This document shows positions 32,807 to 41,268 of a DNA stretch of 42,157 nucleotides, one piece after another. The notes under the pieces were generated by a model. That model searched no databases. It was not told where the DNA came from and was given only the letters and a program-made list of their open reading frames with translations. The translations under genes were made by a program, and so were the position numbers. This DNA comes from Staphylococcus sp. (lineage in GTDB: Bacteria; Bacteroidota; Bacteroidia; Bacteroidales; Muribaculaceae). The first letter of the stretch is position 1; every line of letters starts with the position of its first letter. The stretch covers positions 461,474 through 503,630 of the forward strand of contig JAMPDC010000001.1 in NCBI GenBank assembly GCA_023665865.1. The letters are read 5' to 3'.

Positions 32807-34150
32807 ATGAAAACTCTATCAGTTGACATCAAAGAAGTCCTCGGCACAGTCAGCCGTGAAGACATCAACAAACTCGACGCCAAGGCTACAAACGCCCTCG
32901 ACGAAGTTCTCAACGGCACCGGCGCAGGCAGCGACTTCCTCGGCTGGGTCAACCTCCCCACCGACACCACCGACGCTCTCCTCGACGACATCATCGCCAC
33001 TGCCGACTCACTCCGCGCGAGCTGCGACACTGTGGTGGCCATCGGCATCGGCGGATCATATCTCGGCGCCAAGGCCGTCATCGAAGCCCTCAGCGACAGC
33101 TTCGCAGCCTACCGTCCCGCTCAGGAAGGCAACCCCAAAGTCCTCTTCGCAGGCCAGAACATCGGCGAAGACTACCTCTATGAGCTCCAGGACTATCTGA
33201 AAGACAAGCGTTTCGGCATCATCGTCATCTCAAAGAGCGGCACCACCACCGAGCCCGCCATCGCCTTCCGTCTGCTCAAAGAGCAGCTCGAACGCCAGCT
33301 CGGCCTCGATGAAGCCCGCAAACGCATCGTCGCCATCACCGACGCACAGCGCGGCGCGCTCCGCCGTCTCGCCACCGAGGAGGGCTACAAGACATTTGTC
33401 ATCGCCGACAACGTAGGCGGTCGCTTCTCAGTGCTCACCCCCGTCGGTCTCCTCCCCATCGCAGTGGCCGGCTTCGACATCCGCGCCCTCATCGACGGAG
33501 CTGCCGAGATGGAGAAACTCACCAACACCGCCGACGCCTCAAACCCAGCATATCTCTATGCCGAGACCCGCAACGCTCTCTATCAGGCTGGCAAGAAGAC
33601 TGAAATCCTCGTCAACTACAACCCCAAGCTCCACTACTTCGGCGAATGGTGGAAGCAGCTCTACGGCGAGAGCGAGGGCAAAGACAACCTTGGCATCTTC
33701 CCCGCTGCGGTCGACAACTCTACCGACCTCCACTCGATGGGCCAGTGGATCCAGGAAGGCGAGCGCACCATCTTCGAGACCGTAATCTCAGTCTGCGAAA
33801 GCCGCCACGAGAAGCTCATCCCCTCTGACGAAGCCAACCTCGACGGCCTCAACTACATCGCCGGCAAGCACATCGACGAGGTCAACAAGATGGCAGAGCT
33901 CGGCACCCGCATAGCCCACGTCGACGGCGGTGTCCCCAACATCCTCATCACCCTCCCCGCCCTCGAGGAGAAATATCTCGGCCAGCTCATCTACTTCTTC
34001 GAGAAAGCCTGCGGCATCAGCGGCTACATCCTCGGAGTCAACCCCTTCAACCAGCCCGGCGTCGAAGCCTACAAGCGCAACATGTTCGCCCTCCTCGCCA
34101 AACCCGGCTACGAGAAGGAGACCGAAGCCATCCAGGCCCGCCTCGGATAA
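32807..34150 (+). CDS. pgi: Glucose-6-phosphate isomerase
   Basis: Cytosolic isomerase of 447 residues interconverting glucose-6-P and fructose-6-P. Two SIS domains are visible. The phosphate-binding [13 protein letters not shown] is near residue 80, [13 protein letters not shown] near 140, and the family signature [17 protein letters not shown] near 200. The catalytic Glu region is in the [14 protein letters not shown] segment. The length is that of the short bacterial form common in Firmicutes and Bacteroidetes (the long E. coli type is about 550). It completes lysS-gpsA-pgi, behind a GGTACC-rich spacer. No clear TAnnTTTG box is present directly upstream, so transcription from the lysS promoter is likely. 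Confidence 0.97.
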   Translation: MKTLSVDIKEVLGTVSREDINKLDAKATNALDEVLNGTGAGSDFLGWVNLPTDTTDALLDDIIATADSLRASCDTVVAIGIGGSYLGAKAVIEALSDSFAAYRPAQEGNPKVLFAGQNIGEDYLYELQDYLKDKRFGIIVISKSGTTTEPAIAFRLLKEQLERQLGLDEARKRIVAITDAQRGALRRLATEEGYKTFVIADNVGGRFSVLTPVGLLPIAVAGFDIRALIDGAAEMEKLTNTADASNPAYLYAETRNALYQAGKKTEILVNYNPKLHYFGEWWKQLYGESEGKDNLGIFPAAVDNSTDLHSMGQWIQEGERTIFETVISVCESRHEKLIPSDEANLDGLNYIAGKHIDEVNKMAELGTRIAHVDGGVPNILITLPALEEKYLGQLIYFFEKACGISGYILGVNPFNQPGVEAYKRNMFALLAKPGYEKETEAIQARLG

Positions 34151-34219
34151 TAGCCCCACGTGCAGGCTCTGACTGACAGAACAGCCACACAACGGCACTC
34201 ACACACACATAACCACGAC

Positions 34220-34272
34220 AGAAGAGACACGCAGGTGCGCGCAGGCGTCCCCGTGTCTCTTCTTTGCACCGG
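34220..34272 (+). other. Long hairpin with possible pseudoknot before metX
   Basis: AGAAGAGACACG (34220-34231) pairs perfectly with CGTGTCTCTTCT (34252-34263) over 12 bp, around a 20-nt loop. Loop bases GGTGC (34234-34238) can pair with GCACC (34266-34270) just after the stem, an H-type pseudoknot. It could be the pgi terminator (only a short T run follows) or a leader element of metX, whose ATG is 25 nt downstream. I cannot assign it to a known riboswitch class. Confidence 0.6.
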
Positions 34273-34294
34273 CAAGCCAATCACACACGCAGCA

Positions 34295-35305
34295 ATGACC
34301 AACTATTATCACCACGACACCCCCTTCGGGCTCGAACTCGGAGGCACGATAGAGGGACTGACCATCGCCTACCACACCTACGGCACCCTCAACGCCGACC
34401 GCAGCAACGTCGTCTGGGTCTGCCACGCCCTGACTGCCAACAGCGACGTCCGCGACTGGTGGCCCCACACGGTGGAGGAGGGCAAATTTCTCGACCCCGC
34501 TGTCAACTTCATCGTCTGTGCCAACATCCTCGGCTCCCCCTACGGCACCACAGCGCCTCTCCACATCAATCCCGCCACCGGCAAGCCATACTACAAGGAC
34601 TTCCCCCCCTACACCATCCGCGACATCGTCAACGCCCACCGTATCCTCGCCGACGCCCTCGGCATAGGGCGCGTCTCGACCCTAGTCGGCTGCTCCGTCG
34701 GAGGCTTCCAGGCCATCGAATGGGCTGTCATGGAGCCCGAGCGCTTCGAGAGGCTCGTCCTCATGGCCACCGACGCCGTCGCCACCCCCTGGACCATCGC
34801 CATCGACGAAACGATGCGCATGTCTATCGAAGCCGACCCGACCTACGGCGACCCCACCCCCGAAGCCGGACGCAAAGGCCTTGCAGCAGCCCGCGCCATC
34901 GGCCTGCTAAGCTACCGCGGCTACTATGGCTACAACCTCACACAGCGCGACACCGAGGAGCTCCCCGAAGTCCACCGCGCATGCAGCTACCAGCAATACC
35001 AGGGCGAGAAACTCTGCCGCCGCTTCGACGCCTACTCCTACTGCGCCATCCTCAACGCCTTCGACACCCACGACGTCGGGCGCGGACGCGGAGGCCTCGA
35101 CGCAGCCTTGCGCCGCGTGAAGGCACGCACACTCGTCATCGGACTCGAGACCGACATCGTCTTCCCCCCCAAAGAGATGCAGGAACTGTGCTCGAAAATC
35201 CCCGGCGCAGTCTACGGCGAGATCCACTCACCCTTCGGCCACGACGGCTTCCTCGTCGAATACAACCAGCTCAACAACCTCCTGCTCCCCTTCATGAAGC
35301 AGTGA
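34295..35305 (+). CDS. metX: Homoserine O-acetyltransferase
   Basis: Alpha/beta-hydrolase-fold acyltransferase of 336 residues. It activates homoserine with acetyl-CoA (some family members use succinyl-CoA) for methionine synthesis. HALTANSDVRDWW near the N-terminus is the usual oxyanion region. The nucleophile Ser is in GCSVGGFQAIEW, where most members have GGSLGG; Asp is in GLETDIVFP and His in GHDGFLVEYNQL near the end. LGSPYGTTAPLHINPATGKPY is the signature seen in MetX and not in serine acetyltransferases. The start at 34295 is preferred over an upstream in-frame Met at 34160, which would read through the hairpin. It is unlinked from mtnN/luxS, but part of the same methionine metabolism. 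Confidence 0.93.
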   Translation: MTNYYHHDTPFGLELGGTIEGLTIAYHTYGTLNADRSNVVWVCHALTANSDVRDWWPHTVEEGKFLDPAVNFIVCANILGSPYGTTAPLHINPATGKPYYKDFPPYTIRDIVNAHRILADALGIGRVSTLVGCSVGGFQAIEWAVMEPERFERLVLMATDAVATPWTIAIDETMRMSIEADPTYGDPTPEAGRKGLAAARAIGLLSYRGYYGYNLTQRDTEELPEVHRACSYQQYQGEKLCRRFDAYSYCAILNAFDTHDVGRGRGGLDAALRRVKARTLVIGLETDIVFPPKEMQELCSKIPGAVYGEIHSPFGHDGFLVEYNQLNNLLLPFMKQ

Positions 35306-35371
35306 GCCCCCGCCCCGCCTCCTCCACCCTCCACACTTCACAACCACACTCACATCCATTCATCCATCGCA

Positions 35372-36253
35372 ATGACCCGCACGACCAAAGGATACATCCT
35401 CGGGGCTGTAGCGGCGGTGAGCTACGGCACCAACCCGCTCTTCGCCGTCCCCCTCTACCAGCTCGGCATGACAGTCTCGTCAGTGCTCTTCTACCGCTAC
35501 CTCTTCGCCACCATCATCCTCGGCACCATCATGGCCATCCGCGGCGACAGCTTCCGCCTCACACCCCGTCAGACCGTCCAGATGGTGATGCTCGGCATCT
35601 TCTTCGCCCTCTCGTCAGTGTTGCTCTTCGAAGCCTACCGCTACATGGACGTCGGCCTCGCCTCGACCCTCCTCTTCGTCGAACCGGTCTTCATCGCCCT
35701 CATCCTCTGGGCCTTCTACCACGAGCGCATCTCGCGGTGGACCATCATCTCCATAGCCATCTGTCTCGCCGGCATCATCTGCCTCTGCAATCCCGGTCCC
35801 GGCGCCCACGTCACAGCCATCGGCGTCACCCTCGTCATCTTCTCATCGCTCGCCTACGCGCTCTACATGGTCTTCATCAACAAGACCCGCATCGGTCAGC
35901 TCCCCGGATCGACCATCACGTTCTACTCCCTGCTCTTCGGCATGATAGTCTTCGCGGCGCGCACCGAATGTTTCACCCTCGTGCAGCCCGTCCCCACCAC
36001 CGGCTGGCTCCCCTGGGCCTGCATCGCCGGCATCTCCATCGTCCCCACAATAGTCTCACTGATGACCGTCGCCGTCTCCATCCGCTGCATCGGCTCAGTA
36101 GCAGTCTCCATCCTCGGCGCCCTCGAACCCATCACCGGAGTCATGTTCGGAGTGCTCCTCTTCGGCGAAATCCTCACCTTCAAAGCCACCATCGGCATCA
36201 TCCTCATCCTCACCGCCGTCCTCACACTCGTCACAAAGAATCGTGAATCGTGA
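35372..36253 (+). CDS. EamA/DMT-family transporter
   Basis: Inner-membrane protein of 293 residues with ten predicted TM helices in two EamA repeats (about 8-140 and 152-288). The inter-repeat motif is GVTLVIFSSLAYALYMVFINK, and the second repeat contains GSVAVSILGALEPITGVMFGVLLFGE, both typical of drug/metabolite exporters of this fold. The substrate cannot be predicted. Its last codons and stop (AATCGTGAATCGTGA) lie at the edge of a large inverted repeat, so the C-terminal Asn-Arg-Glu-Ser is encoded by repeat sequence. It follows metX by 66 bp and may be cotranscribed. Confidence 0.9.
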   Translation: MTRTTKGYILGAVAAVSYGTNPLFAVPLYQLGMTVSSVLFYRYLFATIILGTIMAIRGDSFRLTPRQTVQMVMLGIFFALSSVLLFEAYRYMDVGLASTLLFVEPVFIALILWAFYHERISRWTIISIAICLAGIICLCNPGPGAHVTAIGVTLVIFSSLAYALYMVFINKTRIGQLPGSTITFYSLLFGMIVFAARTECFTLVQPVPTTGWLPWACIAGISIVPTIVSLMTVAVSIRCIGSVAVSILGALEPITGVMFGVLLFGEILTFKATIGIILILTAVLTLVTKNRES

Positions 36254-36801
36254 GTCGAGAGGCGAGAGTCAAGAGGCGAGAGTCAAGTCATAAGTCATAA
36301 GTCGTAAGTCGATAGATAGCTACGCACTCCGACTGCCGCCACCACCATACACCGCCTACCTCTCAGCCCACAACTCTCGACTCTCGACTCACGATTCTCG
36401 ACTCCCCATTCCCAAGTCATATCTGCCGGAGGCAGATAGATCATGCTGAAACCCCAGGCAAGGCCTGGGGACCATCCAACGTGTATATATCCCAGAGCCT
36501 CGGAGAGGCGGGTTATGGCAGAGTGAGAGGCGATGTGTGGCAGAGTGATATCCACACGCGTTTATGGCGCCTCTCCGAGGCTGTTATTCCATACGGCTAT
36601 CCACCCCCAGGCCTTGCCTGGGGCTTCATCATAACTACCCTGCCTCCGGCAGGAGCCGGCTTTCAGAGTCGGGAGTCGAGGCGTGTGGTGAAAGGCAGGC
36701 GGTGTATGGTGGTGGCGGCTGTCGGAGTGTGTAGCTATCTTTCAGGCGACTCTCGACTCTCGACTTACGACTCTCAACTAACTCCCGACTCCCGACTCTC
36801 A
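36251..36801. repeat. 551-bp inverted repeat between two convergent genes
   Basis: The two arms run from the EamA gene's stop to the DUF2156 gene's stop. Matched blocks in mirror order are 36315-36360 with 36694-36739 (43 of 46 identical), 36423-36435 with 36640-36652 (13 of 13), 36452-36470 with 36605-36623 (19 of 19), and 36496-36510 with 36568-36582 (15 of 15). GAGTC-type units lie at both outer ends and between blocks. About 57 bp form the centre. Confidence 0.9.
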
Positions 36802-37779
36802 AAACGTTACATTGAATTTCCTGAGCATTTCCGTGGGGTGGTAGGATTCCTTGGCGTAGCGGAGGCCGGGGTCGCCGACGTCTTCCTCGCGGTTGATGTA
36901 GAGGACTTCGGGGTGGCGGGCGGTCATCATGACGGCGAAGAGCTTGTTGACAGTCTCGCCTGCTCCTGCCACCTCGTGGTTCATCTTCTCGATGTGGGTG
37001 TAGAGCGTGTCGCCGCGGACTTCGCCGAGCGTGAAAGCCACGATGCCGTCGGTCGGAGTGGAAAGGACGGCCCCCTCGAAGCCGTAGAGATCCATGTTGT
37101 CAAGCACGCGGCCCACCTGCTCCCTCTCGATGTCGGCGATGGCGGGTTTGGACAGAGGCAGATGTGTCGCCTCGAAGAAAGCCTTGACCTGCGGGATCAT
37201 CCCGGGGGTCAGCGGGGTGAAGGTGTAGCCGGGATTGTCGGCCTCGAAACGGTTGACGTGGTTGCGCTTCTTGCTGAGTTTCTTGCCTGAGAGAGTGGCA
37301 AGGGCCTGCGCGTCGTAGAGATAGTCGCTCCAGTCGTCCAGCGGCTCGACGCTCGCTGCACCGAGAGCCTTGAGAGGGGCGACATAGGCTTCGGGGACGG
37401 CGGAGAAGACAAGCTCGCATCCCTCCCTCCCGCAATAGGCCCGCAACAGAGCGACCGACTCCTCAAGCCCCATCCGTCCGACGGGGATTGAGAAAGCCGG
37501 CCGTGTGAGGTCGTCTTCCCTGACACCTTTGATGAAAAGCGTGTCGTTGACGATGCAATATGTATAGTCGAAGTAGTCGGTCCACATGAATGTACCTCCG
37601 ACGGTGAAGTCGCAGGTGCGGCAGCAGGCACTGTCGAGGAGCGGACGCACTCTGCCTATGTCGGCAAGCGTCATGGGCTTGAAGTCGATCAGAGCCGGAG
37701 CTTTGCGCGGACGCCGTGGAGCCATAGTGGCGACGGCTACCGGAATCTGGAACCCTCTTGTGTGCGGAGACGTGATCAT
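36799..37779 (-). CDS. DUF2156 (LPG synthase C-terminal-like) acyltransferase-fold protein
   Basis: Soluble protein of 326 residues belonging to DUF2156, a tandem GNAT-like fold related to the catalytic part of lysyl-phosphatidylglycerol synthase. No TM helices are present, so it is not the flippase form. Features include CDFTVGGTFMWTDYF, LSGKKLSKKRNHVNRFEADNP, GIVAFTLGEVRGDTLYTHIEKMN, and the C-terminal YINREEDVGDPGLRYAKESYHP, the last being typical of the family. Its aminoacyl or acyl donor is unknown. Its TGA stop falls at the far end of the inverted repeat. An internal Met at 37725 is an alternative start. It follows fabD on the same strand after 106 bp. Confidence 0.88.
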   Translation of the reverse strand: MITSPHTRGFQIPVAVATMAPRRPRKAPALIDFKPMTLADIGRVRPLLDSACCRTCDFTVGGTFMWTDYFDYTYCIVNDTLFIKGVREDDLTRPAFSIPVGRMGLEESVALLRAYCGREGCELVFSAVPEAYVAPLKALGAASVEPLDDWSDYLYDAQALATLSGKKLSKKRNHVNRFEADNPGYTFTPLTPGMIPQVKAFFEATHLPLSKPAIADIEREQVGRVLDNMDLYGFEGAVLSTPTDGIVAFTLGEVRGDTLYTHIEKMNHEVAGAGETVNKLFAVMMTARHPEVLYINREEDVGDPGLRYAKESYHPTEMLRKFNVTF

Positions 37780-37885
37780 AGCGTGTGTGTGAAATAGTGA
37801 GTGTTTCTTTGGATATTTACACTATGATAACGCCCCGGGGGCAGTGCGGGTTCACCGCCGGGGGGACTCTCCTACCCCGCTCCTT

Positions 37886-38764
37886 TTACTGGCGGCCCGA
37901 AGTGGCTACCTCGCGGTTGATCTTTCCGACGAGACCCTGGAGCACTTTGCCCGGGCCGAGTTCGATGAACTCATCGGCGCCGTCGGCGATCATGTTCTGC
38001 ACGCTCTGTGTCCAACGCACGGGGGCGGTGAGCTGGGCGACGAGGTTGGCCTTGATCTCAGCGGGATCGGTGTGGGGCTTGGCGTCGACATTCTGGTAGA
38101 CGGGCACGGAGGGAGTGTGGACCTCGGTCTTCTCGATAGCCTCTGCAAGCTCTGCGCGGGCAGGCTCCATGCAGGGAGAGTGGAAGGCACCGCCGACTTT
38201 CAGACGCATCGCACGCTTGGCACCGGCAGCCTTGAGCTTCTCACATGCCTCGTCGATAGCAGCCTCTTCGCCTGAGATGACGAGCTGACCGGGGCAGTTG
38301 TAGTTGGCGCAGACAACGATGCCGGGCACCGAAGCGCAGATTTCCTCAACCTTCTCGTCGGGGAGGGCGATGACGGCAGCCATTGTCGAGGGCTTAAGCT
38401 CGCAAGCCTTCTGCATGGCCTGTGCACGGGCTGAGACAAGACGGAGACCATCCTCAAAGCTGAGTGCTCCGGCAGCCACGAGGGCCGAGAACTCGCCGAG
38501 TGAGTGGCCGGCAACCATCGAGGGGTCAAACTCTTCGCCCATGGTCTTGGCGAGGATCACCGAGTGGAGGAAGATGGCAGGCTGGGTCACCTTGGTCTGA
38601 CGGAGGTCTTCGTCAGTGCCGGCAAACATGAGGTCGGTGATGCGGAAGCCGAGGATCTCATTGGCTTTCTCAAACATCTCCTTTGCCACTTCATTGGTCT
38701 CGTAAAGGTCTTTGCCCATTCCGACGAACTGGGCGCCCTGACCGGGGAATACGAATGCTTTCAT
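37886..38764 (-). CDS. fabD: Malonyl-CoA:ACP transacylase
   Basis: Cytosolic enzyme of 292 residues that transfers malonyl from CoA to acyl-carrier protein for fatty-acid elongation. The N-terminus AFVFPGQGAQFVGMG is canonical. The nucleophile Ser is in VAGHSLGEFSAL near residue 90, and the active-site His is in GGAFHSPCM near 200. GRV-type C-terminal motifs appear as FIELGPGKVLQGLVGKI. The start at 38764 is used; an upstream in-frame Met at 38845 would include 27 residues without family similarity and would read through the promoter box. It is divergent from tatA, with 244 bp between. Confidence 0.97.
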   Translation of the reverse strand: MKAFVFPGQGAQFVGMGKDLYETNEVAKEMFEKANEILGFRITDLMFAGTDEDLRQTKVTQPAIFLHSVILAKTMGEEFDPSMVAGHSLGEFSALVAAGALSFEDGLRLVSARAQAMQKACELKPSTMAAVIALPDEKVEEICASVPGIVVCANYNCPGQLVISGEEAAIDEACEKLKAAGAKRAMRLKVGGAFHSPCMEPARAELAEAIEKTEVHTPSVPVYQNVDAKPHTDPAEIKANLVAQLTAPVRWTQSVQNMIADGADEFIELGPGKVLQGLVGKINREVATSGRQ

Positions 38765-38842
38765 TGGATTTTCGTTGGTTTTGTGTATGATTGTTTCTGT
38801 GTTTTCTGTGACGGTGACGGGCGGAGTGCGCCAATCAAGGTG

Positions 38843-38850
38843 CAAAGTTA
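38843..38850 (-). promoter_or_regulatory. -7 box of fabD
   Basis: TAACTTTG on the minus strand fits TAnnTTTG, with a predicted leader of about 75 nt. No TTTG is present at the ideal distance. Confidence 0.5.
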
Positions 38851-38947
38851 CGCTTTTCTGTCAACATTTTAAGGTTCAAAAACCATTTTTAACATCGCCG
38901 CAGCCATCGCCGCAGGCGTCATCCGGAGCTGAAAGCGAAAAAATCAC

Positions 38948-38955
38948 TACCTTTG
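38948..38955 (+). promoter_or_regulatory. -7 box of the tatA operon
   Basis: TACCTTTG on the plus strand fits TAnnTTTG, with a predicted leader of about 50 nt to the tatA ATG. It is followed by genes through 41951 with no clear second promoter. Confidence 0.5.
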
Positions 38956-39008
38956 CACAAATCAATCCATCTCAACCTCTAAACCATCCAACCCATATCA
39001 CCACCACC

Positions 39009-39248
39009 ATGACACCCTGCTTTCTCAACCTCGGCACAGGCGAACTCATCATCATCTTCGTCGTCATCCTCCTCCTCTTCGGTGCGAAGCGCATCCCCGA
39101 TCTCGCCCGCAGCATGGGCAAGGGCATCAGCCAGTTCAAGCAAGGAATGAACGACGCCGTCAGCGAGATCAACTCCACCCCCGGCTCAGCAGCGGCCGAC
39201 AAGGACGCCAAAGCCGAAACCTCCTCATCTGAAAAGGCCGAAAAGTGA
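39009..39248 (+). CDS. tatA: Sec-independent translocase subunit TatA
   Basis: Protein of 79 residues: one TM helix (LGTGELIIIFVVILLLFGA), then the diagnostic FGAKRIPDLARSMGKGISQFKQG amphipathic helix, then a short acidic/Ser-rich tail. This is the pore-forming/thinning subunit of the twin-arginine system that exports folded proteins. The gene overlaps tatC by GTGA. No tatB gene is in the cluster, so this is a minimal TatA-TatC pair, the common Bacteroidetes arrangement, where TatA does both jobs. Confidence 0.95.
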   Translation: MTPCFLNLGTGELIIIFVVILLLFGAKRIPDLARSMGKGISQFKQGMNDAVSEINSTPGSAAADKDAKAETSSSEKAEK

Positions 39249-40060
39249 ACACCGAGATGACCTTCTGGGATCACGCCGAAGTGCTCCGGGGAGTGCTCAT
39301 CCGCATAGCCCTCCTCCTGCTCGTGCTGACCGGCATCCTCTTCGCCGCCATGCCCACGATCTTCGACAGCGTCATCCTCGCCCCCTGCAATTCCGACTTC
39401 ATCCTCTACCGCTGGCTCGCACGCATCCCCGCCATCACCGGAATCCTCCCCGACTCCGCCACGGCGACAACCGACGTCAGCCTCATCAACATACGGCTTG
39501 CCTCGCAGTTTTTCATCCACATCTCAACCTCGTTCTGGCTCGCCGTCATCCTCGGATTTCCCCTCTGCGTCTACATGCTCTGGAGCTTCATAGCCCCCGG
39601 GCTCTACGACAACGAGAAGCGGGGAGTCACGACAGCCTTCATCGCAGGCAACCTCATGTTCTACCTCGGGGTCGCCACCGGCTATCTCCTCGTCTTTCCT
39701 CTCACCCTGCGCTTCCTCGCCGGCTACCAGCTCTCGGCCCTCATCCCCAACCAGATCTCGCTCGACTCCTATATGGACAACTTCATGATGCTCATCCTCA
39801 TCATGGGCATCGTCTTCGAGCTCCCGATCCTCGCCTGGCTCATCGGCAAGACCGGCCTGCTCACCCGCAACCTCTTCTCGGCCTACCGCCGCCACGCCAT
39901 CGTCGCTCTACTCATCCTCGCCGCAGTCATCACTCCCACAGGCGACCCCTTCACACTCCTCGTGGTCTTCCTCCCCCTCTACCTCCTCTGGGAGCTGTCG
40001 GCCTACGCTGTCCCACCCGCGACACCTACGCGCCAACCCTCCTCTCCGCAAAACGCATAA
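39245..40060 (+). CDS. tatC: Sec-independent translocase subunit TatC
   Basis: Inner-membrane protein of 271 residues with six predicted TM helices; the receptor for twin-arginine signal peptides. The N-terminal TFWDHAEVLRGVLIRI corresponds to the family's FxxHLxELRxR motif. FPLTLRFLAGYQL and NQISLDSYMDNFMMLI follow the usual TatC sequence, and SAYRRHAIVALLILAAVITPTGD is the conserved region before the last helix. It starts at GTG 39245, whose bases overlap the tatA stop, so translation is coupled. A periplasmic loop at about 55-90 is longer than in Escherichia coli. Confidence 0.95.
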   Translation: MNTEMTFWDHAEVLRGVLIRIALLLLVLTGILFAAMPTIFDSVILAPCNSDFILYRWLARIPAITGILPDSATATTDVSLINIRLASQFFIHISTSFWLAVILGFPLCVYMLWSFIAPGLYDNEKRGVTTAFIAGNLMFYLGVATGYLLVFPLTLRFLAGYQLSALIPNQISLDSYMDNFMMLILIMGIVFELPILAWLIGKTGLLTRNLFSAYRRHAIVALLILAAVITPTGDPFTLLVVFLPLYLLWELSAYAVPPATPTRQPSSPQNA

Positions 40061-40088
40061 ATCACCCACAACCACCCCATCTACAGTC

Positions 40089-40757
40089 ATGAAAATAGGC
40101 ATCATCGTGGCCATGCAGAAAGAGCAGGCCCTCATCCAGCCCCTCCTCAAAGATCCCGACACCATCACCCACGGAGGCGTCACCATCCACACCGGCAAGA
40201 TCGGCGGCAACAGCGTCGGGCTCATGCAGTGTGGCATCGGCAAGGTCAACGCTGCCATCGGTGCCATCACCCTCATCGAAGCCTTCAGCCCCGACATCAT
40301 CATCAACACCGGAGTGGCGGCAGGCGCGGGAGACAACGTAGCCGTCATGGACATCGTGGTCGCCGACCGTCTCGCACACCACGACTTCTGGTGCATCGGC
40401 GAGGAGTGGGGCCACGTCCCCGGATCTCCACTCTACTTCCCCGCAGTGAGTCCCGAGATTCCCGCCAACACTCCCGGCATCAAGCACGGCCTCATAGCCT
40501 CAGGCGAGCTCTTCATCAGCTCCAAGGCAGAGATCGACAGCATACGCTCCCACTTCCCCGACGTCATGGCCGTCGACATGGAATCGGCCGCCATCGCCCA
40601 AGCCTGCAACCACCGCGGCATCCCCTTCATCTGCATCCGCGTCATCAGCGACACCCCCTGGTGTTCACACGACAACTCCACCCAATATGAAGACTTCTGG
40701 ACAGCCGCCCCGCAGAAATCATTCGCCCTCGTCAGCAGCATCCTCACCGGCCTCTAA
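40089..40757 (+). CDS. mtnN: 5'-methylthioadenosine/S-adenosylhomocysteine nucleosidase
   Basis: Cytosolic enzyme of 222 residues that hydrolyses S-adenosylhomocysteine (and methylthioadenosine), releasing adenine. Motifs: the N-terminal IGIIVAMQKEQALIQPLL with the catalytic Glu; CGIGKVNAAIGAITLIE; NTGVAAGAGDNVAVMDIVVAD; and the base-binding VMAVDMESAAIAQAC and CIRVISD, the latter including the catalytic Asp. Directly followed by luxS, it supplies the S-ribosylhomocysteine that LuxS cleaves. It is 28 bp after tatC and appears cotranscribed. Confidence 0.96.
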   Translation: MKIGIIVAMQKEQALIQPLLKDPDTITHGGVTIHTGKIGGNSVGLMQCGIGKVNAAIGAITLIEAFSPDIIINTGVAAGAGDNVAVMDIVVADRLAHHDFWCIGEEWGHVPGSPLYFPAVSPEIPANTPGIKHGLIASGELFISSKAEIDSIRSHFPDVMAVDMESAAIAQACNHRGIPFICIRVISDTPWCSHDNSTQYEDFWTAAPQKSFALVSSILTGL

Positions 40758-40785
40758 TTCTCAAATTTCCCATTCCCGATTCCCC

Positions 40786-41268
40786 ATGGACAAAATCCCC
40801 AGCTTCACCATAGACCACAACCGCCTCCTCAGAGGCATCTACGTGTCCCGCCGCGACACCACCCCCTCGGGCGACACCCTCACCACCTTCGACATCCGCA
40901 TGACCGAACCCAACCGTCAGCCCGCACTCTCGCCCACAACACTCCACGCCATCGAACACCTCGCGGCAACCTTCCTCCGCAACGACCCCGAGTGGAAAGA
41001 CCGCATCGTCTACTGGGGCCCCATGGGATGCTGCACCGGCAACTACCTCATAGTCCAGGGCGACACCACCCCCGCCGACATACTCCCGCTCATCCGCCGC
41101 ACGATGGAATTCATCTCCACATTCCAAGGCGAAATCCCCGGAGCCACACCCCGCGACTGCGGCAACTACTCATTCATGGACCCCGACGGCGCCCGACAGG
41201 CAGCACGACGCTACATCGACGAAGTGCTCACCGCCATCCGTCCCGAAAACCTCACCTATCCGCAGTGA
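40786..41268 (+). CDS. luxS: S-ribosylhomocysteine lyase (LuxS)
   Basis: Cytosolic metalloenzyme of 160 residues, with iron or zinc at the active site, that cleaves S-ribosylhomocysteine to homocysteine and the precursor of autoinducer-2. Metal ligands are H-x-x-E-H in LHAIEHLAATFL and Cys in RDCGNYSFMD. The catalytic Cys is in GPMGCCTGNYL, where most LuxS proteins have GC(R/Q)TGF, so a second Cys replaces the usual Arg/Gln. TTFDIRMTEPNRQPA is the standard beta strand. The start is ATG 40786. The stop overlaps the next gene's first ATG by one base (TGATG). With mtnN it forms a two-step detoxification unit. Confidence 0.95.
   Translation: MDKIPSFTIDHNRLLRGIYVSRRDTTPSGDTLTTFDIRMTEPNRQPALSPTTLHAIEHLAATFLRNDPEWKDRIVYWGPMGCCTGNYLIVQGDTTPADILPLIRRTMEFISTFQGEIPGATPRDCGNYSFMDPDGARQAARRYIDEVLTAIRPENLTYPQ

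Noticed and set aside
34220-34272. Known SAM-II riboswitch before metX
   Set aside because: The pseudoknot shape is suggestive, but the sequence does not match the SAM-II core as I recall it. It is kept only as a structural observation.
34264-36246. Very long plus-strand open frame (660 codons) overlapping metX and the EamA gene
   Set aside because: The product is Arg/His/Pro-rich with no fold. It is an out-of-frame shadow caused by the C-rich third codon positions of the real genes.
36481-37290. 269-codon plus-strand frame across the inverted repeat and DUF2156 gene
   Set aside because: It starts inside the repeat and continues antisense to the DUF2156 gene. Similar peptides from both repeat arms only reflect the repeat.
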